Below the pieces are notes generated by a model. It was not told the origin of the DNA. It did no database searches and saw only the letters and a program-made list of their open reading frames with translations. The translations under genes and the position numbers were made by a program. This document shows, in pieces, positions 31,368-42,834 of a DNA stretch of 64,000 bases. Source of the DNA: Scalesia atractyloides (lineage: Eukaryota; Streptophyta; Magnoliopsida; Asterales; Asteraceae); contig CAMTDV010000003.1 in the NCBI GenBank assembly GCA_947069175.1, positions 45,227,606 through 45,291,605 on the forward strand, given 5' to 3'. Every line of letters begins with the position of its first letter. Position 1 is the first letter of the stretch.

Positions 31368-32737
31368 CTAGATTCTGAATATTTTACGTGACATCTGAAA
31401 TTCTAGGAACCGGAGCAGAAGTAGCTTCATTTGCATCATGCAACTCATCATCTTCTGACGAAATATTGTAATCAGCAACTCTTCGAATTCCTTATTATGA
31501 AAAAGATTGTTAACCCAATTAGACACATTATAATTAGCAACATCTTCATTTGCATCATCGAACTCATCATCCGCTGATTCAGCATCTTTGAATTCCTTAT
31601 TTTTAACAAGATTGTTAACCGAAGTAGATACTTGAGGGTTAACAATAATTTGTCGTACTAATGACGAAGCAACTGCAGTATCACTTTCCAGTAGCATTTG
31701 AGCGGCTACAGAAGCATCATCAAAAGTTGGCAGATTAAAGGAATTAAACAGCCCATCACAGTCAAACATCCAAGGAGCACGCGAAGCTCTTACTGATTCA
31801 ATGTATCTTTGAACCTTGACTTCACCCCATTCTTCAATCTTCTTTGTTGACAAATTCCACACTCTGAAATTAGGAGTAGCATATCCAAGAAAGAAACCTT
31901 CGATAGCTTTCGGACCAAATTTACCATATGGATCAATCATAGTGCATGGAGCTCCAAAAGGTTCTAAGAAAGAAACATCCGGTTTCCTTTTATGTAACAA
32001 CTCGAAACATGTTTTCCCATGCCTCTTCACCGTAAGAACTTTATTCATCGTATAATGTGCAGTAGCAACAGCTTCTCCCAAAATTGAACACGAAGTTCTG
32101 ATTCTACTAGCATAGTTCTTGTTGTTTCAATCAGAGTTCTATTTTTCCTCTCAGCAACACCGTTTTGTTGTGGAGTGTATCGAGAACTGTATTCATGCAG
32201 AATGCCTTTAGAAGAACATAACTCATCCATAACTTAATTCTTGAATTCGGTGCCATTGTTGCTTCTGATTCTCCTTATCTTTAGATTGTACAAATTTTCA
32301 AGCAGAGTTAGGAGATTCTTGAGGATTTCAGGAACTTCACTCTTGTGTGCCAACATATTCACCCATGAAAATCTTGAGTAGACATCAGTAACTACTAAAC
32401 AATAAGGATCACCAATCGTAGTCTTGTGTTTCATAGGTCCAAAAAGGTCCATATGAAGACGTTCTAGAGGCATATTCGCCGTGTTGATCTTCTTCACAGG
32501 ATGAGATTTTCTCGCTTGCTTTCCCTTTTGGCATGATACACAAACGTCTGGTAGATGAAAATTCTTCACTGGCACACCATTCAGAAGATTGTTTTTCACC
32601 AAATAGTTCATTTTCCTAAAGTGAATGTGTCCCATCCGTTTGTGCCAAGCGATTGATTCCTTTTCGGTGGCTTTTGAGACAAAACATGTGACTTGTGTAG
32701 ACGTGGTAATAGCTTTGCTCATGTAAAGAATATACAA
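31368..32737 (-). pseudogene. E2 copia integrase and linker
   Basis: 32234-32737 (167 aa) carries AWHKRMGHIHFRKMNYLV, CVSCQKGKQARK, LHMDLFGPMKHKT (first Asp) and IRRIRSNNGTEFKN. The second catalytic Asp, in SDNGT of relatives, is Asn here. 32045-32230 has TPQQNGVAERKNRTLIETTR with the catalytic Glu intact. 31368-32081 holds the C-terminal FLEPFGAPCTMIDPYGKFG block and an acidic linker. Frames are broken at about 32050 and 32230. Confidence 0.85.
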
Positions 32738-33070
32738 GTCATTAATTCTTGTAGCTGATAGAAGTATCTATTCTTTGGGTATCTTGAAACTAGGTTTCAG
32801 CACATAACATCCGGCGTCATCAAAATGAACCGTGAACTTCTTGTCACAGATTTGAGAAACGCTAAGAAGATTGTGATCAATTTATCAAACATAATGATTT
32901 TATCAAAGCTAACAACACCATTGGAGACCATTCCTTCTCCACTGATGTATCTGCCCTTATCACCAGCAAAAGCAACATAACCACCGCTAATGCTTTTCAC
33001 ATCATAAAGGAGCCGTAAGTCGCCGATCATGTGCCTTGATGCTCCACTGTCAAAATCCAATGACTATTAC
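32738..33070 (-). pseudogene. E2 copia protease
   Basis: 32797-33060 reads MDFDSGASRHMIGDLRLLYD, with an intact Asp-Ser-Gly active site, then GGYVAFAGDKGRYISGEGMV. A frameshift near 32890 precedes the part that leads to the integrase. The same region in E1 is split by E3. Confidence 0.8.
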
Positions 33071-34290
33071 AGTTCCTCTTGGAACACCGTGCACATTTCA
33101 GAAACCCAATCAGTTTGAGATGGGGACCCAAGCCTTAGTTGTCTTGGGTCGACCCTTATCATCAAGAAATGTGATTTCTATTTCTTGATGATTTAAAAAT
33201 TTTGAATCTCCTCTTGAACCATCACCGGTCTTAGGTTTCCAAGATTTTTGAATTCTAGAAGAATGACTATTATTTATACTTTTAACAATTTCTGGTTTTA
33301 TTAAATTTGAAGATCTTGGATTCCTTTCGGAAGAATCCGGTTTTAAAGATTTTTCAATTACTTTTACCTGTTTACATCTCTATTTTTTCTTCTTGTTCTT
33401 TAACAATCCGTTTGTCTTGTTTTGGAGAAATAGATCGATGTTGGCAAGTTGGTTAAAGAGGGGCTCTCTCAACAAATCTAGGCTTTACTGGGTTTGTACA
33501 ATTCTTGATAATGTGGCCAAACTCTCCACATTTGAAACATGTTCTCCTTTCAACAAATTTAGGAGATCGTGTTTCATAACTTGATGTTGAACTTGTGGGT
33601 CTTGAGGTACTGGGTTCATTGTCATCCCACCCATTTGTATGTTGGGTGTAATTGTTTTCACTGTTATGCTATAAAATCTTGACTTTATTTACAAAATTTA
33701 TATTAGACATGCCTTCAAAAGTCTCGACTTTATCAGTACCCGTAGAACTCACAAATTTAACATTTTTAAGCTTCTTCTTATAGCGAGTGCCTTTTGTCTC
33801 AACCTTTGGTTGTGGTACCTTAGGCTTTTCAACTCGCTTCTCTTGGTGTTCTTCTTTTGAACTTGATAATGGTTGTGACTTGATTGGGTTTTTCTTCTCC
33901 AAAAATTTGGTTGTTGTATTTTCAAAAACTTGATCAACATAGGTTTGATTTACATTTTTGATCGAAAAGTCTTTGTTAGAAAAGATTTTCTTATCTCCAA
34001 CCAAAGTATACAACACATTATCATTTTCATCTGTAGACACATTTGTCTTGACAAATTTCATAGGATCATTTTTCTCGGACTCATCATCTGATGAATCATC
34101 CCCCTCTAATGTAGAGGGGTTCTGATCAACAACTGATGATGAGTTTTCTAGATTTCTTGATTCAACTGAGGAATTGTCTAGCTTGAACCCTAATGCTGCT
34201 GCAAATTCTTCAGGATTAAGAGGTACCGAGGGTTTAAAGTGTGGCATTTCCTCTTCATTAGGCAATTTGGTATAGTTGTGCTTCAACGGA
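33071..34290 (-). pseudogene. E2 Gag C-terminal spacer with second zinc knuckle
   Basis: 33669-34286 (205 aa) is a charged, Ser/Lys-rich spacer starting MKHNYTKLPNEEEMPHFKPS. A CCHC knuckle, CFKCGEFGHIIKNC, lies near 33497-33540 in a neighbouring phase and is intact. It equals 17948-19020 of E1. No enzymatic motif. Confidence 0.7.
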
Positions 34291-36484
34291 GGTGGATGCG
34301 ACTTTTACCCAATGCATATAACATCTCCTTTAAGTTTTTGAACGTCAATGATAAGATCAAGCACATATCAGGAGTTAGAATAACTTTCCAATTTTAGCTT
34401 GATCGCATCATGTTCGCATTTGGCGATGGCTAACTCTTTCTTTGTTTCCTCATGGAGATTAATGTAGTTATTACTTCCCGTTTGTTTGTTCAAAATTGTC
34501 TTGGTTAATTCAGAAACACTTTTCTTAAGGGTTTCTATTACAGATTTGAATTCTTTTTCGTTTCGAGTTAAAGCCAAGTTCGCCTCTTTGCACTTTGACA
34601 GTTCAACAACTAGATTTTGATTGTGACTGTTTATTGTTTCAAATTTTGTTTTCAATTCAGCACAGTCACTGCAAATTTTCGGAGAGTCGGAGTTTACCTA
34701 ACTTGTCGAACTAGCAACATTTTCTATGAAGGAAGTATAATGAGGGAATGCTGCACTATTTGTAAAGAATTTTTCTCTTTCCTTCGATGCAGCTTCTACT
34801 TTCTTCTTCAAACCCACCTTTTCACTCTTCATCTTCTCTACTTCTTTCAGCAACTTTCAGACCTCAGAATCACTTCCTTCCCTGATATCTGAATCAGATC
34901 CATTACCACCTGAACATGAGCATTCTTCATCAGAACTACCAGTATACCCTGAAGTATCATCATCATCAGAACTATCAATGTTGAACATGTTTGATTCGAT
35001 TAATGATCTTGGCATAACATGCAGTTCCTTTGTTATTCTCATTTCCCAATTGTACTGACCAATCGCATCCTTCATCAGGCTGAACTACTAAAGCTCTGTG
35101 TGTTGTTTGAAGGTCCTGATTGATTGATGTTGTTTGGGTTTTCTATCATTATTAACTTGAGCTGTGTTGGATGGCTGTGATTTCGGCAGCGGTTGTGATT
35201 TTCTTGATTGTTGGGTCTCGTGCACTCACGTTTGAAGTGACCACTTTCACCACAGTTGAAGCAAGTAACAGAATTTTTATCAAAACTATATTTTGTATCT
35301 TTCTTGCTTTCCAAACTGGTTCTTCCTTTTCTGCTCGTGTAATCCTTGGCTCTTCTAACCACACTTGCAAACGCCCACTTGATATCCATTAGCTCCATTT
35401 CATCTCTGTCTATTTACTGGTAGTCTTCATTTGTAAAATTGATGCTTCCAATTGGACCAACTACTAATCCGCAATAGGCACTAACCATGGTGTTTAGAAG
35501 TTCCATATGCTCTTGAGAAACTTCTACGCTGACCTTAGAAAGATGTGATGTATCAAGTCTAACTGTGTTGGGGTTTGCGGCTTGAAAGTTGTTTCCATAG
35601 AGAGCTTGTTGTGGAACTTGGGTGCAAGATATCTTGGTTGTGGTAGAAAGGTTTTCGGATCAAATACTTGTCCATAGGCTTGAGTATTTGAGCTTGCAGA
35701 CTAATTTGTTTGAACAGGTTGTGGTAGAAACGGATTCACTTTGACACAAACGAGGTTTGAAGCTTTAGTTGCTGACTTGCACTAATACGTGTATTAATAC
35801 CTCCAAAGTACATCTTAGCGTTTTGTGGAACAGTAATTCTCTGTGCCTTTCGAAGTTCTTCTTCATTTTTTTTGTCCAATTTCTACACAAATTCATAAAT
35901 ACTGATTGAATCCAAAACACCTGTATGTTTTAATAAGTCAATAAATTGACCCCATTTTGGTGGTAATGCGTCAGTAAAGCAGATCACAATTTCTTGTGGA
36001 GATACTAACACTTTTTATGAGTACATTTCGCTGAGCAAATGGTAGAAACGTGTTGTCATATCATTCAGTGTTTCATTTTCCATGAACATGAAACCTTCAA
36101 ACTCCTTTTTTAGCAGATCATGCCGAATTTTTTTGGTTGCAGCATTACCCTCTCCTCTTGCTTCCAGGGTATCCCACAGTTTTCATGTGGTCGTACAGTA
36201 CACAAACTGATGGTAAATATCTTTATGGAGTGCCTTTGTTAGGATAGCAAATGCCTTTTTCTATAGATCATAAGCCTTTTTATCACCTTCATCTAGATTG
36301 GCTAAGGAGGTTGGGTTGATCCTGCCTCTTCGAGTGATTCTTTATAGGGTGTAGTAAAACATGTCCATAATTCTGTGTTCTGTCCGAGAACATATATGTG
36401 GAAATGATTTTTCCAAGATGGACAATCGTTCATATGGTTCAGTTTAGGTGGACGGTTATTACTCCCGGTTTCACTTTCACTCAT
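34291..36484 (-). pseudogene. E2 Gag, N-terminal, nucleocapsid and coiled-coil regions
   Basis: 36302-36484 is the N-terminus (MSESETGSNNRPPKLNHMND). The middle (35400-36300) is broken by many frameshifts. 35075-35398 has MELMDIKWAFASVVRRAKDY and an intact knuckle CFNCGESGHFKREC. 34857-35075 is an acidic Ser/Asp run and 34368-34655 a coiled coil (KTKFETINSHNQNLVVELSK). The order matches E1 Gag. Confidence 0.8.
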
Positions 36485-37390
36485 AAAAAATGTCTAAATT
36501 CTCTGGTTCTGGTTTGCGACACACGTCCATTAATTTGTAGTAATCATGCATGTTGAGGCATCAATGATTTTACCCATAAAGTTGTGGAGCTTTACGTAGA
36601 GTCTTGATTTGTGCTCGAACTACTACTCCAATCCCACGGATTAGTACTCATTATGTTTTTCTTGATTAAGAAAATTTTATAGGATTAAAGTTTAATTTTT
36701 GTAAATAAACGTGTCCATTTTAAAAATTGACAATTTTAGAAATCACAAAGTTTGGAAAACTCATACAATTTGAAAAACTAAAACACGAAAAACAAATTTA
36801 AGTTGTTCTTTGTACGAACCAATCTTTCGTACGAGTGGTGTCTTCGTACGAACCAAGTGTTTCATACAGAGGATACTCCTCCGTGCGAACAACTGAGTCT
36901 TTCGTGTGACCAGGTTCTTCGTGCGGATGACTGATCTTTCGCACAGATGTTTTTCGCAGGGGAATCTTTTTGCAGGGCTTGTTGGTGAAAAATTTCCTTT
37001 GCTACACAGACTGGTTTTGGAAGTGGTATGTTGTCTACACAATTTTAGTTAAAAAGACAAACATTCCATTAGCTTTTTAGTTTTAACAGTCAAGTCCAGA
37101 AAGTCAGAGATTTGGTCAACCCTACAACAATATTCCGGTGAGTTTCTCCTGCAAATGTGTTCAACTTAGAAGAAAATTTTAAGAGAAACTAGTTTTTAAC
37201 ATGTCTCCATGTGTTCTAACTAGGTTTCTATGAAAATTTTCTGGATACAACAAGTTTTAACTAAGTTTTAAGTTTGTTATCTTTCAAAAACTTAAGTTTC
37301 TGCTGAAAGTTCAAGAACACTTTAAGAAACCCTCTCAACTATCTCAGACCCAATCACTAAGCTTGGTTTTGAACAAGGAAGAGAGCCAAG
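36485..37390 (-). other. E2 5' leader with palindrome array
   Basis: Non-coding. 36805-36950 has cores TTTGTACGAA, TTTCGTACGAG, CTTCGTACGAA, TCCGTGCGAA, TTTCGTGTGA, CTTCGTGCGG and TTTCGCACAG at 18-20-bp spacing, equivalent to 21560-21725 in the E1 leader. Confidence 0.6.
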
Positions 37391-37402
37391 GCTCTGATAC
37401 CA
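37391..37402 (-). other. E2 primer binding site (initiator tRNA-Met)
   Basis: TGGTATCAGAGC in element sense, two bases from the 5' LTR, complementary to initiator tRNA-Met. Confidence 0.85.
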
Positions 37403-37404
37403 CT

Positions 37405-38155
37405 TGTAGGTCCACTTAGAGGAACAAGATAAACCTACTTCCTTGTTCATACAACACACATACGAGTGCGGAATCCTCGTATGATGCAAAGCAAAGAAAA
37501 GTAAGAACACAACATAACCAAAGATTCAATATCTAGATTAACTAGAGACAACTAGTACAAACATATACAAACAATGCTCATACAGAATCATGCAACACAC
37601 TCTGTGCTTTTTTGTTTCTCTCTCTAGTATAGCTCTAGTATCTCTCGTCTCAACAACTCTTGAAGGTCGACGCTAATCTGAGAAGTTCATGTCTGGTTAC
37701 ATAGTGTCCACACTCAGCAACTGTACGAAGTATGTTGCTGGTTGTATGAAACACTAAAAACCACGAAAGATATTCTCCAAATAGACTCGTACGAACAAAC
37801 AGGCTCGCACGAATCATTATCAAGCTCGTACGAAACAAGCAGGATACTTGTTTGTATGAACTCATTCGTATGATTGGTGAGTGGCTCGTAAGAGCACATC
37901 CTACTCGTACGAAACATTGCCACTCGCACATAACGTTTTTCTTGGAGAACGTTCCACAGAAATGACGTACACAAGACTCAACAGTATGCACACATGCAAC
38001 TGTTTCACACAGACAAACTAATTTTCATACTAAACCAAGATAGGAGGATATCTTGATTTGGTCGTCACGATCAAGCTATACAAACATAGTAAACAAAGAC
38101 CGTAAAATTACAAACGTAACTAAGAACAAGCGACGGACACAAAAGCGTATCAATA
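37405..38155 (-). repeat. E2 5' LTR (751 bp)
   Basis: Plus-strand ends TGTAGGTCCACTTAG and GCGTATCAATA (terminal CA mutated to TA). It carries the TCGTACGA palindrome series at about 37780-37925. It lacks one 20-bp unit that the 3' LTR has and keeps a 90-bp piece (about 37690-37785) that the 3' LTR lost. Confidence 0.85.
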
Positions 38156-38392
38156 GATTTTCAAAACTTACAAGGCTTTAAGCCAAAACAAATCATCTAA
38201 GGATAGATGATTGATTTTCAAAACGAATTTGTAACTTGTGTATTTGTTTTGGTAGTCACCTAAGGATAGGTGATGGTATTGTTTTAAGAATCTAAGTGCA
38301 AGATAACTTGTATTAGGGTCCTAGGAAGGTAATAGTCTATGTCAAAGCATTACTAATAACCCTATAACCATAAGCTCTGATACCAATCTTTC
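38156..38392 (-). other. G1 5' leader, part next to the LTR, with primer binding site
   Basis: Starts with the E2 target duplication (gattt, 38156-38160). It contains a short repeat (AATCATCTAAGGATAGATGA, and AGTCACCTAAGGATAGGTGA at about 38250). The primer site TGGTATCAGAGC (minus strand) lies at 38374-38385, seven bases from the LTR. Confidence 0.7.
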
Positions 38393-38954
38393 TGTAACAC
38401 CCCAACCGTGTAAAATAACGAACCGCGGCGGAAACGTTGGTGAGTCATGTCATAGAACTATTGTTTCACAAGTCATGGAATTTAAAATTTTGTTTTATTA
38501 AGTTATATGTTTACATTGTCTTTGGATAAACAGAAACAACACATAAATAAATTGTCTTTCATGTTTTAAGTCACTAAGGCCCACGTCCATTCCTGCGAAG
38601 CATGCATCATATTATCAAGCATTGACTCCTGAAACATATGTGAAAAGAGAATCAGCATAAAAATGCAACGAGTACATAGCTTTTGTGAGTGTGTTAAATT
38701 CGTGGCTTTGTATACATATTGCAACACCTCATCCGACTACAAGAGTCGTTAAGTGAAAACCTCGTACCAAAAGTGTTTGATATTGCAATAAAATTAACCA
38801 ACTAAAACAAGTTGGTTAGAGTTGTGAAAACCTTGTACCCATGAATCTTGACCAAAACGTTTCTTTTGTAAAAAAAATCCTTGTAATAGATTGATTCATA
38901 AGAAAACTTTGTATGCTTTATATCTTTAAGTGAAAATCATTGAGTGACATTGTT

Positions 38955-39074
38955 CAAAACCATTTGTCCGTGTTATAAACCATTTGTCCATGTTATAAAC
39001 CATTCGTCCGTGTTATACATCAAACGTCTGTGTCATAAACCAATTGTCCATGTCATACACAAATCGTCCGTGTT
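38955..39074. repeat. Six tandem 20-bp units inside G1 5' LTR
   Basis: Exactly 20 bp each: units start at 38955, 38975, 38995, 39015, 39035 and 39055, with consensus ATAAACCATTTGTCCGTGTT. The GTCCGTGT part is the most constant. The equivalent part of the 3' LTR is deleted. Confidence 0.8.
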
Positions 39075-40519
39075 TTTAATTGAACTTTTGATCGTTCTTT
39101 AATGAACACATTCAAACCTGTGTTGACTATACCACCAAAGGGTATCTTTAATAGACCACCAAAGGGATCTCTTTAACTAGACTAACAAATCAACAAATGA
39201 TTTGTTAACAAGAAACAGTTTCTGTCATTACCCAAACTTCCACCAAATCCAGTGAACAGTCTGATAAAGGGATTGACCATAACATACTACTGGTCGGCTC
39301 GGCCAAAGCTAATGAATGTCTTTCGTGTTATGGATAACGCATCAATAAGTTGTTCACATTATTGAAATCGTACTGTTTTAAATAGAAACCATAGACATTG
39401 TTTTTTTTTTTTTGAAACTTGAAAATGATTTAGCACATATGAGTTACCCCAAAACATTTGCAAAATGTAAAAGAGGGGAACTATGTACTCACTTAGGATT
39501 GCGATAGTGTTCTTGATCAACAGAATAAAGAAAGCTCAAACTTGTCCTAATGTGTTAGATAAATATGTTGGAACTCATGTGATATGGCTTAACAAACTTA
39601 AAATTTTGATTTTGAAAGGATCCTAAGCTTTTGACCCATATGACTCGTTAAGGTAGTTTATGCTACTTAAACGGGTAATTAGCGTAAACGCGTGATCAGA
39701 TGGTTAAACGTGTTCTATGATAATTCTTAAATGCCCAAACTTGAAAATGTTATAACATCAGTTTATATGTCAAAAATTTGGTTACATGTCTTTAAAATGG
39801 ATATATGCGCAAAAGGGCATTTTGGTCATTATTTTTTTAGAACATAGAAGTAACTTATCATAACACTAACCAAACGACGTGACCATAAGGTATAACCTCA
39901 GTAGGTTATTCCCTATACAACTATAGTCACAAATATTTGTTTGGTCGGATCCCAAGATCGACCAAACGTGTCGGATTCGAAAATCAAAGCGGTGGTCATG
40001 ACCGCTCGACTTACGACCCTAAATAAGTACTAAACTAGAAGCGACGAGTTAGACATGTCAAAATATGTACTAAATTTACAAAACTGATTTGGTATCAAAA
40101 CTTGGTGTTTTGATACCCGAAGATAGTTTCTCGTAAAATACACATCATGCGCATTTTTTACCGAAACTTTGACTCGTCACTTCGACTAGTAAACGTGGTA
40201 ATCAGAAGGTGAAATCGTTAGGGATTATAACATTCATTATATGATCACGTTCCAAAGTTCAATTGGACTTTGACTTGACCAAATATGGTCAGAACCAAAA
40301 GTCAATCAGGAAGCCAATTGTTCGACTTTTAGCTCAAAATAGCTAAAATAATGAAAGAACTAGGAAGAGTACTTACTCGTGTTGAAGAACACTTTCGGAA
40401 CTCAAGATATGACGCTTCCAAAGGCTGGAAACAAGCTCCAAGAAGGATAGAAAGAAGAACTTCACACTTTGCTTTGAAGTGTTTTGAAGTGGTGTGAAAA
40501 AAATGGAAGAACCATGGGG

Positions 40520-40527
40520 TATTTATA
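40520..40527 (-). promoter_or_regulatory. Candidate TATA box of G1 5' LTR
   Basis: TATAAATA on the minus strand, about 460 bp from the U3 end, in the same context as both copies in the 3' LTR. Confidence 0.5.
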
Positions 40528-40985
40528 GTATTTTAGGATTAAGGAGGTGATGCAAGTGTGCTCAAGTGTGGACTGTTGTGCTAACATGTTACAACACCAA
40601 ATTAAGTGTGGCAAAATGAGTGCTAGGTGTCAAAAATTGGAGATAGGTGGCTAACTTGGTGAAGAAGCAAAGATGTTTATTATTTTTTGACATTTTTGGC
40701 CATTAGACTTGTATTTTCACTTGTTTGCCATTTTAACCCCTTTAACCTAATATTTAGGTTATATCAAGGTGTTAAGACATGTGTAACTTGGATTATGCCC
40801 GTAAATGTCATCGATGTCGGTTCGTTCGGTTGTACGGTTACGCGTTTTGCAAAAAGGCGTAAAACGCTTTAACGAACACGAAAATGATCGAAATTGGGCA
40901 ACGATTGACATTTTTGCATTCTCATCAATAAATATATTTGGATATAAAACACAGGGTTTCGTTGAATACAAAATTGTTTGTAATT

Positions 40986-42590
40986 ATGCAATGATTGAAA
41001 AGGCACAAATGTCACATAGTAAACTAGACAAATGTGTAGTGTGTGAAGAGTTTATGAATATTTGGCCGTGTGCAAAGTTTCTGGCTCTCGAGAGACATTT
41101 GTCTGATCATCAATTGCTAATTCATTCGTGTGGAAATACTTGGCTGAAAAAGCCAGGCCTAGGGAAGATTGTTAAAGTATTGATAAGATCTCTTTTTCGT
41201 ATGATAATTTTTTGGTCTTGGCTGCCATGCTTAAATCTCTTAAGGAGAGGATTAAGGTATGGAGGGACGAGGCTATCAACAGAGAAAAGAAACAACTCTA
41301 TGAAGCAATGAAAAAAGTGGAGAGAATCGAAGAGATAGCTGTCATTAGACCTTTGTAAGGTGAAGAAAAGGAGAAGCGGGTGTCTCTTAGGCTTTTGATA
41401 AAAAGGGTTGAAACTCATAAAGCTATTGATCGGAAGCAAAAAAGCCAAGCGTAACTGGGTGAAACTAGGGGATGATAATTCAAAGTTCTTCCATAGCTAT
41501 GTTAATATAAGGAAAGCACATAATAGAATAGCTTCGCTTTGGGTGGGATTGATTTACCGAGGACCCTTTAGAGTTAAAACAGGGAGTTACGACTTCTTTT
41601 GAAAACACTTCACTAAGCCTTTGAAAAAAACATTCTAAGCTTAGTTCGGAAGGTCTCTTGCGGTTGACGCCAGATCAGCCTCGAGGTTTATTCATTGGTT
41701 TGTCCTGAAAGGAGGTGCGTAGGGTGGTCTGGGAGTGTGGTTGGGGACCGAGCCCTAAGTCCATATGGGTTTTCATTTAAATTCTTGATATTGTTCTAGG
41801 AAGTATTCGATCTAGTATTAGTTTTTATGAATGCTTTGTCATAGTTTCTTTCTAATCCGTGCTTGGATCCAACGTGTAACTCAGCCTTCATCGCCCTAAT
41901 TCCTAAAGTGAGTGATCTTAGTCGTATTAAAGACTTTTTCCCATGCCTTTAGTCAGGGCCATCTATAAGGTGATCTCCAAGGTTCTAATGAACATGCTTA
42001 AACCGATTATGGGTGGGCTTATTTCTCCCTTTCTGTACGCTTTTTGTGGAGGTCGATATTAGATGGGCCGCTAGTCATTAGTGAGACTATCTCTTGGGCG
42101 AAATTAAATAAAAAGAAGTTATTGATTTTAAAAGTCGACTTTGAGAACTCTTATAACTCGATAACTAGGTTTTTTGTTATATATTTTATAGAAAATGGGA
42201 TTTCCTTATCTTTAGAGGGGGTGGTAGTGTGGTTGACATGCAATGTCCCTATTATCTATCTCGTTGAAGGACCAATTTTTTGTAACATCGAAATTGCAAG
42301 AATCAAAGGACTGGAAGAAGCTCGTGTATGTAGTCATCCTAACGACTTTCTAGGAAATTTGGAAGGCTCGCAACGAGAAGGAGTTCAGAAACAAGCATAT
42401 AGCGGGGGTCTCACGTATGGTTGAAGTTATTAAGAAAAATGTGTTTTCTTGGCTTAGTTATAGATTGAAATTCGTAGCTTAAATTGGGAGAGGTGGTTAG
42501 ATTTTAATGTAAGGGATATTGTGGTGTAATTGTGGGTTTTTAGTTTCTTACTTGCCATCTCTATATTTTTATATAGAATTTTGCGGTAAA
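40986..42590 (+). pseudogene. LINE (L1-like) remnant: endonuclease end, RT and C-terminus
   Basis: Broken plus-strand frames give KLDKCVVCEEFMNIWPCAKF followed by LERHLSDHQLL (41010-41125), the C-terminal end of an APE-type endonuclease. KLGDDNSKFFHSYVNIRKAH (about 41457-41520) follows. Then come KVISKVLMNMLKPIMGGLIS, a frameshift, and LDGPLVISETISWAKLNKKK with LKVDFENSYNSI (41960-42165), the first motifs of a non-LTR RT. The later RT motifs with the catalytic Tyr-x-Asp-Asp are missing, and 42340-42470 resembles the protein C-terminus. The 5' part is lost where G1 inserted. The 3' end near 42590 has no clear poly-A. Confidence 0.75.
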
Positions 42591-42834
42591 AAAATCATAG
42601 ATCACTTGTACTATATGTTTAAAAAGTTGTAATAGACATTTTGAAAACATTAAGAAATTGCCATATTAAACATCTAAAATGCTTTCTAATGTATTGTAGA
42701 TAACATATCTATTTCTTGTTTTTTTCTTTTCAAAAAATCACATCACTACTATTCATAAAATCGTCACTAATACAGAGATTAAACTCATGGATCTGTCTTT
42801 GAACTTTTCTTAGTAAAAATCCTGATTTTTATGT
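42591..42834. other. AT-rich unannotated sequence
   Basis: I see no gene, terminal repeat or motif here. It separates the LINE remnant from the tandem repeat. Confidence 0.5.

Larger units (their letters stand above)
24791..38155 (-). mobile_element. E2: complete-structure Sirevirus-like Ty1/copia element (13.4 kb)
   Basis: Has two LTRs (24791-25463 and 37405-38155), a primer site, polypurine tract and near-perfect target duplication. In minus-strand order it shows gag, PR, IN, RT, RH, a 2-kb non-coding region and an additional ORF. All genes are broken by stops or frameshifts, but most active-site residues survive. It interrupts the G1 leader. Length, extra ORF and AAGGGGGAG-type polypurine tract fit the Sirevirus lineage. 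Confidence 0.85.
38393..40985 (-). repeat. G1 gypsy 5' LTR (about 2.6 kb)
   Basis: The plus strand begins TGTAACACCCCAACC, the reverse of a typical plant gypsy LTR 3' end, right after the primer site. The other end is near 40985, where similarity to the 3' LTR stops and LINE sequence starts. The terminal dinucleotide is not clear there. It contains six tandem 20-bp units (38955-39074), a 13-T run (39401-39413) and a TATA box (40520-40527, minus strand). It has no ORF. Confidence 0.75.
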
